Source of the DNA: Dehalococcoidia bacterium
GTDB taxonomy: Bacteria; Chloroflexota; Dehalococcoidia; UBA3495
Assembly (NCBI GenBank): GCA_002730485.1
Contig: PCAH01000099.1
Coordinates: forward strand, 1 to 7,259
Reading direction: 5' to 3'
Length of the DNA: 7,259 nt
Shown here: positions 1-6,051 of the stretch, in pieces
Layout of the letters: every line of letters starts with the position of its first letter
How positions within the stretch are numbered: position 1 is the stretch's first letter
Translations under genes and position numbers: made by a program
Notes under the pieces: generated by a model
Database searches by the model: none
What the model was told of the DNA's origin: nothing
The model's input: the letters and a program-made list of their open reading frames with translations, nothing else

Positions 1-989
1 CTGAAGGTGAAGCTAATCAGCCTCACCAGCTCGCTGAAGGCCTCCAAAGGGCCGACGAAGAAGAAGTCCAGCATGTATTGGAAAGCGTCAAGAATCTGGA
101 AGTTGAAGAGGGCGGCAACGCCCTTTTTCAGGCTGCCGATCCTGATGAACTTGGTGAGGTAACCGATGCCAAGCATCTTAAAGCCCAGCCATTCTACGAA
201 TACGAATGAGACCAAAGCCAGGGCCAAAGGCATGTTGATGTCTGTGCCTGCCGGCCGGAGCAGATGTATCTGGACTATATCCCCTTCCTTGAACCCAAGG
301 GACGGGTAGATGGGCAGCAATGCGATCCACGCATTGATGAGTACAAACAAGAAGATGGTCGCTATGACCGGGAAGATCAGTCTGCTGTGTTCTCGGCCAA
401 CCGTTCCCGCAACGAAGTTCAGGAGTCCCTCAACCGCTATCTCCACGAAGTTCTGGAAGCGGCCTGGGATCATCGCTGCTTTGCGGGCACCCAGTACGAA
501 CAGCAGGACCAGGACGATGCTGGCAATCCAGGATGAAAGTATGGCGTTGCTGATGATGAAGTTGTTGTCTTGATAGGGGCCATCATCAACAAACTCTTCG
601 ATCACATGATGTTGTTCTTTAGTTAGGAGGTGGTCGTCGTGACCCAGTTCGATTGTCTCGCCGGTGAGTTCATGATAGAGGTCAATCAGGTGTTTCTCGT
701 CGTCCTCTGTAAGGTGACTGATCGCTGCCTTTTCCAGAAGGACTTCAACTTCTTCAGCAAGGAGGAAATTACGGTAGTATGTCCGTTCTGAAGTGGGGAA
801 TGTTACCTGGGCGGGGAGGTGAACCGCGGGCTTGGGGATGAAGGGACCTTCAGCGGTTAATCCGGCGTCTTTGTCTTCCTCTGACTGGGTGAGGCCAGCG
901 CCAATGGCGCCGGTGATAAGTCCTGCTATGGCTAATGCCACAACAATCAAGATGCCGAAGGCGACGAATTTGCCTGTGCCGGAACCCAC
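1..989 (-). CDS. atpB: F1Fo ATP synthase subunit a (partial, C-terminus beyond the left edge)
   Basis: Subunit a of the membrane Fo sector forms the two proton half-channels next to the c-ring. The 329 visible codons begin at GTG (987-989). This is the only plausible start: an in-frame TAA lies just upstream, and GGAGGG (998-1003) sits 8 bases before it. Visible parts are an N-terminal membrane segment (about residues 8-32), the motif IPKPAVHLPAQVTF (51-64), membrane segments near 146-167, 204-228 and 254-275, and the conserved block leading into the channel helix, LEAFSELVRLISFTF (315-329). The essential Arg of the following RLFGN motif falls just outside the window. Residues about 65-141 are an acidic, His-rich hydrophilic insertion between the HLPA motif and the next membrane helix; most family members have only a short linker there. 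The gene follows the AtpZ/I-type gene by 27 bases, the usual order in atp operons. Identification is firm; the role of the insertion is unknown. Confidence 0.95.
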   Translation of the reverse strand, partial: MGSGTGKFVAFGILIVVALAIAGLITGAIGAGLTQSEEDKDAGLTAEGPFIPKPAVHLPAQVTFPTSERTYYRNFLLAEEVEVLLEKAAISHLTEDDEKHLIDLYHELTGETIELGHDDHLLTKEQHHVIEEFVDDGPYQDNNFIISNAILSSWIASIVLVLLFVLGARKAAMIPGRFQNFVEIAVEGLLNFVAGTVGREHSRLIFPVIATIFLFVLINAWIALLPIYPSLGFKEGDIVQIHLLRPAGTDINMPLALALVSFVFVEWLGFKMLGIGYLTKFIRIGSLKKGVAALFNFQILDAFQYMLDFFFVGPLEAFSELVRLISFTF

Positions 990-997
990 TATGGATT

Positions 998-1003
998 CCC
1001 TCC
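998..1003 (-). promoter_or_regulatory. Ribosome binding site that fixes the atpB GTG start
   Basis: On the minus strand GGAGGG precedes GTG (987-989) by 8 bases. An ATG begins 2 bases before this GGAGGG (1003-1005), but it is in another frame and too close to the site. The GTG is therefore the likely start. Confidence 0.7.
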
Positions 1004-1016
1004 ATTTTTATCTGAC

Positions 1017-1283
1017 TTAATTATCGTGCTTTTCATCCGGTTGGCTGTCGCTTTCCGGAGATTTGTTTCCGTTAATCGGTTCTGGCTTGATCAGCGGCTG
1101 AATCATCTTAATCAGGCCGTAGAAAGCTGACGTTGTGCCGAACGCAAGCCCCAGCAGAGTGAACAGAAGTTTGGTACCGAGCCATTGGTCGATGAACACG
1201 CCGCCAACCACACCGATCACGATGCAAGAAGCAACGTACCATCCGAGCCCAGTTAGGCGTAAGGCCAGGAGTCTCCGATTCAT
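1017..1283 (-). CDS. atpZ: AtpZ/AtpI-family ATP synthase-associated membrane protein
   Basis: This 88-residue protein has two predicted membrane helices (about residues 12-33 and 38-60) and a hydrophilic tail rich in Pro, Ser, Asp and Lys. The sequence around the helix pair, GGVFIDQWLGTKLLFTLLGLAFG, matches the pattern of the AtpZ/AtpI (ATPase_gene1) family, in which a short Gly-rich turn with FxDxWLGT links the two helices. In other bacteria AtpI/AtpZ proteins are linked to c-ring assembly and to Mg/Ca uptake for the synthase. That role is known for the family and not shown here. It is the first gene of the atp operon, about 15 bases from the predicted transcription start, and is followed by atpB after 27 bases. 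The binding site before the ATG is weak (GGCGGA about 4 bases upstream), so modest translation is possible. AtpZ and AtpI are hard to tell apart from sequence alone, so the symbol is tentative. Confidence 0.85.
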   Translation of the reverse strand: MNRRLLALRLTGLGWYVASCIVIGVVGGVFIDQWLGTKLLFTLLGLAFGTTSAFYGLIKMIQPLIKPEPINGNKSPESDSQPDEKHDN

Positions 1284-1304
1284 GTTTCCGCCAGAGCGTC
1301 GTGA

Positions 1305-1333
1305 ATAATATCACTAAGGATTTTGAAAGTCAA
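1305..1333 (-). promoter_or_regulatory. Predicted sigma-70-type promoter of the atp operon
   Basis: On the minus strand a -35 box TTGACT (1328-1333) is separated by exactly 17 bp from a -10 box TATTAT (1305-1310), five of six consensus bases in each. A start near 1298 would leave a leader of about 15 bases before the AtpZ ATG. It lies between the upstream terminator (1377-1409) and the first atp gene, where an operon promoter is expected. Confidence 0.8.
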
Positions 1334-1371
1334 TTGAGACTAACTTTACGGAAAACGTTCCCTACTTTAAC

Positions 1372-1409
1372 AAAAAATACCCCGCTCTTCTACATAAAGA
1401 GCGGGGTAT
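1372..1409 (-). terminator. Intrinsic terminator of the BFN-domain gene
   Basis: A perfect 13-bp inverted repeat (1377-1389 with 1397-1409, core ACCCCGCTCTT) has a 7-base loop. On the minus strand it is followed directly by a run of six T (complement of 1372-1377). It begins 26 bases after the BFN-domain stop codon and ends before the atp promoter, so it separates the two units. No T-run follows it in the plus direction, so it appears one-sided. Confidence 0.92.
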
Positions 1410-1435
1410 CATCTAATCGGGTTTAGGTTGGGGGG

Positions 1436-1999
1436 TCAGCGTGTTCCGGATTGCTTGCCGAAATCCTCTAGATCCAAGGAGTCAATGAAGTCTGTGAATG
1501 CAGACATGCTCTTCAGTTCCTCGGGTTTTACCTCTACCGGTGGCTCAGCGGCGGTGCCTTCGCTGATGGTCTCTTGCCCCAGAGGCTTGCCGGTCTCCTT
1601 ATCAAGGTGGATTCCAGCTTTGTCCATCACTTCTTCGTTGGCGTATATCGGCACTTTGGCCCTCACTGCCAAAGCAACGGCATCACTGGGCCTGCAATCG
1701 ATCTCTTTTGACTCGCCATTCGATTGTATGGTGATCTTGGCGAAGAAAGTGTCGTTCTGTAGATCATTCACCAAGATATGATCGATGGTGCCGCCAAGGG
1801 AATCTATGATGCTCCCCAACAGGTCGTGGGTCAGCGGCCGCGGCACGCTGAGATCTTGAAGTTTGACCGCAATGGCGTCGGCTTCGGCAGGACCAATCCA
1901 AATGGGAAGATAGCGGTCGGACTGTTTCTCTTTGAGAATCACAACACGCTGGTAATTCATCGGACTGACCCGAATACTATCTACGGTCATTTCGAGCAT
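1436..1999 (-). CDS. Bifunctional nuclease (BFN/DUF151) domain protein
   Basis: The predicted protein has 187 residues. Residues about 4-128 form a BFN/DUF151 domain, with the typical early segment VVILKEKQSDRYLPIWIGPAEADAIA (19-44) and the conserved block IDCRPSDAVALAVRAKVPIY (100-119). A Pro/Glu-rich linker follows, then an acidic amphipathic tail (AFTDFIDSLDLEDF) common in bacterial members. Plant members have reported DNase/RNase activity; the bacterial role is poorly defined, so the name states the domain and not a proven activity. I chose the ATG at 1999 although the frame stays open to an ATG at 2152. GGAGGT (2010-2015) lies 10 bases before it, the conserved domain begins right after it, and a near-consensus promoter (2041-2070) lies inside the longer frame. 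A second ATG at 1990 is possible but sits 19 bases from the binding site. The gene appears monocistronic. Confidence 0.88.
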   Translation of the reverse strand: MLEMTVDSIRVSPMNYQRVVILKEKQSDRYLPIWIGPAEADAIAVKLQDLSVPRPLTHDLLGSIIDSLGGTIDHILVNDLQNDTFFAKITIQSNGESKEIDCRPSDAVALAVRAKVPIYANEEVMDKAGIHLDKETGKPLGQETISEGTAAEPPVEVKPEELKSMSAFTDFIDSLDLEDFGKQSGTR

Positions 2000-2009
2000 G
2001 AAGTTTTTG

Positions 2010-2015
2010 ACCTCC
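2010..2015 (-). promoter_or_regulatory. Ribosome binding site that decides the BFN gene start
   Basis: GGAGGT on the minus strand lies 10 bases before the ATG at 1999 and 19 bases before the alternative ATG at 1990. It favours the former and argues against starts further upstream. Confidence 0.65.
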
Positions 2016-2040
2016 GAGATTCGTCCGTTGCTCTGGCAAA

Positions 2041-2070
2041 ATTGTAGTCCTACCGGAATTTGCATGTCAA
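2041..2070 (-). promoter_or_regulatory. Predicted sigma-70-type promoter of the BFN-domain gene
   Basis: On the minus strand a perfect -35 box TTGACA (2065-2070) is followed after 18 bp by a -10 box TACAAT (2041-2046, five of six consensus bases). A start near 2034 gives a leader of about 35 bases that includes the GGAGGT ribosome binding site. Confidence 0.78.
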
Positions 2071-2202
2071 CCCGAAACACGCGTGGCCCGTGACTAGCCA
2101 GACGCCGGGAAAGGTCTGTGTCGAACCCAGGTCGACATAAGGGGAACCACAATATTTGAATGCCTTATTTCAAGACCTGCTCTGAGACACCTCTAGAGTC
2201 AA
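2071..2202. other. Divergent intergenic spacer between the BFN and Lon-like promoters
   Basis: I see no gene here. It holds a nested pair of short inverted repeats: AGGTCT (2112-2117) with AGACCT (2173-2178), enclosing ATAAGG (2137-2142) with CCTTAT (2163-2168). An 8-bp palindrome CTCTAGAG (2191-2198) lies just upstream of the Lon-like promoter. These could be regulator sites or chance. An open minus-strand frame continues through part of it but has no coding support. Confidence 0.4.
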
Positions 2203-2230
2203 CTGAAACAGCCAGCAGTCAAGGTATAAT
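2203..2230 (+). promoter_or_regulatory. Predicted promoter of the Lon-like protease gene
   Basis: A perfect -10 box TATAAT (2225-2230) is preceded at 16 bp by CTGAAA (2203-2208), which matches four of six -35 consensus bases. Transcription would start near 2237, leaving a leader of about 100 bases before the chosen start codon. I see no heat-shock CIRCE element (TTAGCACTC repeat) nearby. Confidence 0.65.
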
Positions 2231-2325
2231 AGTCGCCCAAGGGTAGTTGCTCGGTTTTAAAGAACTTAACACCGCAACCATTAACCGTTACTGGAGCGGG
2301 TACACGCATAGGCCGCTAACAATGT

Positions 2326-2333
2326 CCCAGGAG
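2326..2333 (+). promoter_or_regulatory. Ribosome binding site that decides the Lon-like start
   Basis: CCAGGAG ends 6 bases before ATG 2340. The other in-frame candidates (2247 TTG and 2322 ATG) have no comparable purine-rich site at the right distance. Confidence 0.7.
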
Positions 2334-2339
2334 AATTTG

Positions 2340-4841
2340 ATGCCTACGAGCAAAACCACTCGAGCCAAGAAGAAACTGGCAGATAAGTACAAGGTGGACT
2401 GGGACAAGACCACTTGGAGAAAAGACCTGGAGTCCTTTGCCTTCAAGTGTACTGATGAACTGACTCCCCTGGACCACTTCATCGGCCAAGACCGCGCCCA
2501 AGATGCCATCCGCTTCGGCCTTGAAGTGGACAAGCCTGGTTACAACCTGTTTGTCACAGGTCTCACCGGTACCGGAAAGACCAGCGCTATCAAGTCACAC
2601 CTACAAAGCATCGTCGACGATCTGGATAGTCAGGAGAAACGCCGACCCATCAGCGACTGGTGCTATGTCTACAACTTTGAAGACCCTGACCGTCCAAAGG
2701 TCATCCGGCTCCCCCGTGGCACCGGCAAGGTTTACCGGCAGCAGATTTCCACTGTGTTGCGCACCCTTCAGGATGAGATACCCAAAGTCTTGAAGAGTGA
2801 AGGGTTTGAGAACCAGATTCGAGGTCTTGAGGAAGCCGACCGGCGGGCTACTCAGGAGTTGATGGGTGGCCTGGAACAGGCTGGGCAGGAAGCCAACTTC
2901 GCCGTTCAATTGACGCCCAACGGAATCACCATCTTCCCAATGATTGAAGACCGGCCAATGATGCCGGAAGAGTATCAGGCCATGGAGCCGGAACCGAAGC
3001 AGGCCATCGACGAAGTTAGGTCACAGTTGATGCAGCAGACCCAGGACACCATGGCCAAGATCAGGGAGCTGGAGAAAGCCTCCGCCCAACGGATGCGGGA
3101 GATGGAGAGAAACGCCGGAGATCAGCTGGTGGACCAAGTCTTTTTCGAGTTGCATGCTCTTTCACAAGACATTCCAGAGATGCAGCAGTTCCTGCGTGAT
3201 CTGGGCGAGTATGTCTTGAATAACATCAGTTTTTTCAAAGAGTCAGATGGCGGGGTTCCGGCAATGGCAGGCATCCCAGGGATGCCTCCAGGTGCTTCAC
3301 CAGGGGGGCAACCCCTGGGAACAAATCCCTTTTTGCCCTTTGAACTGAACGTGTTGGTGGATAATAGCGGCGTTGAAAAACTGCCGATCATCATTGAGCC
3401 CAATCCCAATTGGGGCAACCTCTTTGGGCGTATCGAGCGTCGGGCGATGATGGGTACCTACGTGAGTGATCACGGCATGCTGAAACCAGGTGCAGCGCAC
3501 CTGGCCAACGGCGGGTATCTGGTATTGAATGCCCGTGACGTCCTCATGGCTCCTGGGGCCTGGGAAGGACTAAAACGCTCTATCAGGAACCAAGAAGTCC
3601 GACTGGAAGACCCCGCAGAACAGACTGGATTGTTCATCCCCCAGGGACTCCGTCCCGAGCCTGTGCCGTTGGATATGAAGGTCATCGTCACTGGAGACGA
3701 GAGCATCTACCGGATCTTAACCTCGGCCGATAACGAAGATTTCTGGGACCTGTTCAAGGTAAAGGCGGAGTTTGATCACCGCGTGGATTTGAATGATGAG
3801 AACATGATGGCCTATTGCGCCTTCATTTGCCGCACCTGCGAGGAGGAGGGCCTGCTGGCCTTTGAGACCGGTGGCGCGGCCCGGGTCCTGGAATTTGGCG
3901 CTCGCCAGGTTTCGGATCAAACCAAGCTCTCCACCAGATTCGGCCAGATAAAAGACCTGCTGATAGAGGCAGATTATTGGGCACGCAAAGAGGATGCCCA
4001 ATTGGTCCAGGATCACCACGTTCAGCAGGCCGTGAATCAGAAGGTCTATCGGTTGAACCTGGTGGAAGAACGACTCAAGGGCATGATCGCAGACGGCTCG
4101 CTCCTACTGGATGTCACCGGTGAAGAGGTTGGCCAGATAAACGGGCTGGCCGTTTACGATTTGGGCGACTTCAGCTTCGGCAAACCGACTAGGATCACCG
4201 CCCAGACCTTTGCCGGTAGAGAGGGCTTTATAAACATAGAACGGGAAGCTCTGATGAGCGGCCGCACCCACGACAAAGGTGTTTTGATACTGAGCGGGTA
4301 CCTGGGTGCAAAATTCGGCAAAGACCGCCCACTGACGCTGTCGGCTAGTGTCTGTTTTGAGCAATCATATGAGGGTGTGGACGGTGACAGCGCTTCTTCC
4401 ACCGAGATTTACGCCATCACCTCAAGTCTGTCCGGACTGCCGATCCGGCAGGAGGTTGCAGTCACCGGGTCGGTGAATCAGAAGGGCGAGATACAACCCA
4501 TCGGCGGCGTCAATCAGAAGGTTGAAGGCATGTTCGATGTCTGCCGCGCTGCGGGAGAACTCACGGGCACCCAAGGTGTGATAATCCCCCACCAGAACGT
4601 CAAGAACCTGATGCTGAGGGAGGACGTTGTTGAGGCCATCAGAGAGGGTAAATTCAACGTCTATGCGGTGAAGACCATCGATGAAGGGTTGGAGATCCTC
4701 ACCGGGACCACCGCCGGAGAAGCGGATGCAAACGGGGATTTCCCAGAGGGGACGGTCAATTATCTGACGGCCAATCGTTTGGATGAATTGAACGACTCGA
4801 TGCGAGGTTATTTACACGGATTGCTCTCCAACAGTAGCTAG
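2340..4841 (+). CDS. Lon-related ATP-dependent serine protease (YcbZ/LonB-type, COG1067)
   Basis: This 833-residue cytoplasmic AAA+ protease would unfold and degrade proteins. An N-terminal region (FKCTDELTPLDHFIGQDRAQ) leads to Walker A GLTGTGKT (74-81, Lys80). A long insertion follows: helical, probably coiled-coil stretches (about 158-275), then a Gly/Pro/Met-rich stretch (about 303-330). The family block LVDNSG...NLFGRIE...HLANGGYLVLNARD comes next; the last part (391-400) lies where Walker B is expected. The C-terminal Lon proteolytic domain has Ser684 in DGDSAS and Lys727 in GGVNQK. They are 43 residues apart, as are Ser679 and Lys722 of E. coli Lon, so the dyad looks intact. The tail has the family-typical FPEGTVN. 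No classical Lon substrate-binding N-domain is seen. I chose ATG 2340 because AGGAG lies 6 bases before it. ATG 2322 and TTG 2247 lack a binding site, and 2247 is only about 10 bases from the predicted transcription start. The gene stands alone. Confidence 0.93.
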   Translation: MPTSKTTRAKKKLADKYKVDWDKTTWRKDLESFAFKCTDELTPLDHFIGQDRAQDAIRFGLEVDKPGYNLFVTGLTGTGKTSAIKSHLQSIVDDLDSQEKRRPISDWCYVYNFEDPDRPKVIRLPRGTGKVYRQQISTVLRTLQDEIPKVLKSEGFENQIRGLEEADRRATQELMGGLEQAGQEANFAVQLTPNGITIFPMIEDRPMMPEEYQAMEPEPKQAIDEVRSQLMQQTQDTMAKIRELEKASAQRMREMERNAGDQLVDQVFFELHALSQDIPEMQQFLRDLGEYVLNNISFFKESDGGVPAMAGIPGMPPGASPGGQPLGTNPFLPFELNVLVDNSGVEKLPIIIEPNPNWGNLFGRIERRAMMGTYVSDHGMLKPGAAHLANGGYLVLNARDVLMAPGAWEGLKRSIRNQEVRLEDPAEQTGLFIPQGLRPEPVPLDMKVIVTGDESIYRILTSADNEDFWDLFKVKAEFDHRVDLNDENMMAYCAFICRTCEEEGLLAFETGGAARVLEFGARQVSDQTKLSTRFGQIKDLLIEADYWARKEDAQLVQDHHVQQAVNQKVYRLNLVEERLKGMIADGSLLLDVTGEEVGQINGLAVYDLGDFSFGKPTRITAQTFAGREGFINIEREALMSGRTHDKGVLILSGYLGAKFGKDRPLTLSASVCFEQSYEGVDGDSASSTEIYAITSSLSGLPIRQEVAVTGSVNQKGEIQPIGGVNQKVEGMFDVCRAAGELTGTQGVIIPHQNVKNLMLREDVVEAIREGKFNVYAVKTIDEGLEILTGTTAGEADANGDFPEGTVNYLTANRLDELNDSMRGYLHGLLSNSS

Positions 4842-4865
4842 AGTCAATTCGGAAAGCAGACAAGT

Positions 4866-4910
4866 AAAAGCGCCGTGGTCAATAAAGATTGACCACGGCG
4901 CTTTTGTTTA
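4866..4910. terminator. Bidirectional intrinsic terminator between convergent operons
   Basis: A perfect 18-bp inverted repeat (4866-4883 with 4888-4905, core GCGCCGTGGTCAAT) closes a 4-base AAAG loop. The arms start with AAAA and end with TTTT, so each strand carries a short U-run at its 3' side (GCTTTTGTTT on plus, GCTTTTACTT on minus). It lies 24 bases after the Lon-like stop codon and about 63 bases after the coiled-coil gene's stop codon on the other strand, and can serve both. Confidence 0.92.
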
Positions 4911-4968
4911 GGCGCAGTATTGGTTGTGCCAGCCCTATTGGAGCTGAAGCTCTACGGGAATGCCAGGG

Positions 4969-5514
4969 TTAACGGAGCATTCCGGCGGCGGCTTCCTCTT
5001 CCTCTTGATACCGGCGGGTGTTCAGGTTGCTGGAGGCCTGCTCGGCGAGAACCTCGATACCCTTGCGTACGGAACCGGCAAGTTTGCCCAGCTCGATCTC
5101 CATGGTACGTAGGCTGCGAAGCGCATATGCGTCGGCCTCGGTCTTTCTAGAAAGAGCCTCAGCTTCCGACTGCTCAAGCATCCTAGTAATCCGCTCTTCG
5201 GCGTCTCTGATTGTGTCGGCGGCTCTGGTTTCCGCTTGAGTGACCACTTCATTGCTATTGAGTCGGTCACGGAGCTCGTCTTCAGCCATGGACTTGGTCC
5301 GCCTGGCGTCGTTGGCCGCAGTGTTGAGTATCTGGTCCTTCTGCGACAGCACGTCTTCAGCGGTTCTGATCTCTTCAGGAATGGTCAGACGCAGTCGGTC
5401 TACCAACTCCATGATCTTCTTTCGGTCCACCAGGATGTTCCCGCTTACTGGGACTGATTTACTTGTTTCGACCAATGTTTCCAAACGATCGATGATATTT
5501 ATGATGTCGATGAT
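4969..5514 (-). CDS. Coiled-coil DivIVA/SepIVA-like protein (probable ATC start)
   Basis: With the start proposed here the protein has 181 residues: a short N-terminal module (MIDIINIIDRLETLVETSK, then a region near residues 27-55 with VDRKKIMELVDRLRLTIPEEI), a long Ala/Glu/Arg-rich coiled coil (about 55-160) and an acidic tail. No signal peptide or membrane segment is seen. This layout resembles DivIVA-type coiled-coil proteins, and third place after rsmD and coaD matches actinobacterial SepIVA, a septation/envelope-growth factor. Function is inferred from layout and gene order. Start: a TTG at 5484 gives 171 residues but has no ribosome binding site and cuts off the IIDIINIID helix. The frame stays open upstream to a TAG and has no ATG, GTG or TTG there. 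GGAGG is placed 6 bases before ATC (5512-5514), which is the likely start. It follows coaD by 45 bases and ends at the shared terminator. Confidence 0.72.
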   Translation of the reverse strand: MIDIINIIDRLETLVETSKSVPVSGNILVDRKKIMELVDRLRLTIPEEIRTAEDVLSQKDQILNTAANDARRTKSMAEDELRDRLNSNEVVTQAETRAADTIRDAEERITRMLEQSEAEALSRKTEADAYALRSLRTMEIELGKLAGSVRKGIEVLAEQASSNLNTRRYQEEEEAAAGMLR

Positions 5515-5520
5515 TGCACC

Positions 5521-5525
5521 CCTCC
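5521..5525 (-). promoter_or_regulatory. Ribosome binding site pointing to an ATC start codon
   Basis: On the minus strand the purine run GGGGAGGGG contains GGAGG (5521-5525), 6 bases before ATC at 5512-5514. A GTG overlapping the end of the run is in another frame. The in-frame TTG at 5484 is more than 30 bases away from it. Confidence 0.5.
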
Positions 5526-5559
5526 CCGGCCACTACACTTCTTCATCCACTAATCGGGA

Positions 5560-6051
5560 CTATTCTGCGACCGGTAATCCAAATTTTGAATAAACCGCCT
5601 GAGCTACGTTGGGCGGGACCATATCTGTGATGTCTCCGCCAAGTTTGGCAACCTCCTTGAGTAAACTGGCACTAACAAACATGTAGTCCTGGGAGGTCAT
5701 GAAGCAGACCAGGTCCACCTCGGGTTCCAACCTCCGGTTCATGAACGCCATGTCGAATTCATATTCGAAGTCCGACCCGCTTCTCAGCCCTCGGACTATC
5801 ACTCCCGCGCCGATGTCCTTGGCAAAGCGGACAACCAGGCCCGAGAACGTGATCACTTCCACATTCGGCAGATGCGCCAAGGCATCTTTCATCAGTTGTT
5901 TTCGCTCTTCCGTGGTGAAGAGCAGATTCTTAGACGGCGTGTCGTAGACGGCCACATACAGTTTGTTGAAGAGAGTGGCCGCCCTTGATGCCACGTCCAC
6001 GTGGCCAACCGTTACCGGGTCAAAGCTACCCGGATAGAGTGCGGTTACCAT
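5560..6051 (-). CDS. coaD: Phosphopantetheine adenylyltransferase
   Basis: CoaD transfers AMP from ATP to 4'-phosphopantetheine, giving dephospho-CoA in the next-to-last step of coenzyme A synthesis in the cytoplasm. The 163-residue length is normal. Visible motifs are PGSFDP (7-12), TVGH (14-17, the TxGH nucleotidyl-transferase motif), VRGLRSGSDFEYEFDMAFMNRRL (86-108) that lines the substrate pocket, and YMFVSASLLKEVAKLGGD (123-140), which corresponds to the ISSTxxR-like C-terminal motif. That last motif reads S-A-S (127-129) where many homologues, including E. coli, read S-S-S. This is a mild change and probably tolerated. The start ATG shares one base with the rsmD stop (TAATG), which suggests translational coupling, and GGGATGGGA upstream can act as the binding site. 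The gene is the middle of an operon with rsmD and a coiled-coil gene. Confidence 0.97.
   Translation of the reverse strand: MVTALYPGSFDPVTVGHVDVASRAATLFNKLYVAVYDTPSKNLLFTTEERKQLMKDALAHLPNVEVITFSGLVVRFAKDIGAGVIVRGLRSGSDFEYEFDMAFMNRRLEPEVDLVCFMTSQDYMFVSASLLKEVAKLGGDITDMVPPNVAQAVYSKFGLPVAE

Noticed and set aside
264..1020. Plus-strand open frames over atpB
   Set aside because: They lie opposite a clear atpB gene with membrane helices and family motifs, and show no features of their own.
2160..2246. Heat-shock (CIRCE) control of the Lon-like gene
   Set aside because: The TTAGCACTC-N9-GAGTGCTAA repeat is absent. CTCTAGAG is too short to interpret.
2247..2339. TTG at 2247 as the start of the Lon-like protease
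   Set aside because: It has no ribosome binding site and lies about 10 bases after the predicted transcription start. The ATG at 2340 has AGGAG at 6 bases, and the family-typical sequence begins after it.
2288..4402. Open frames on the minus strand and in other plus-strand frames within the Lon-like gene
   Set aside because: They are shadows of the real reading frame: no family signatures, no ribosome binding sites, Ser/Pro/Arg-rich composition.
4941..4952. Small inverted repeat GAGCTGAAGCTC after the coiled-coil gene
   Set aside because: It has a 5-bp stem with a two-base loop and no T-run. The nearby 18-bp terminator explains transcript ending.
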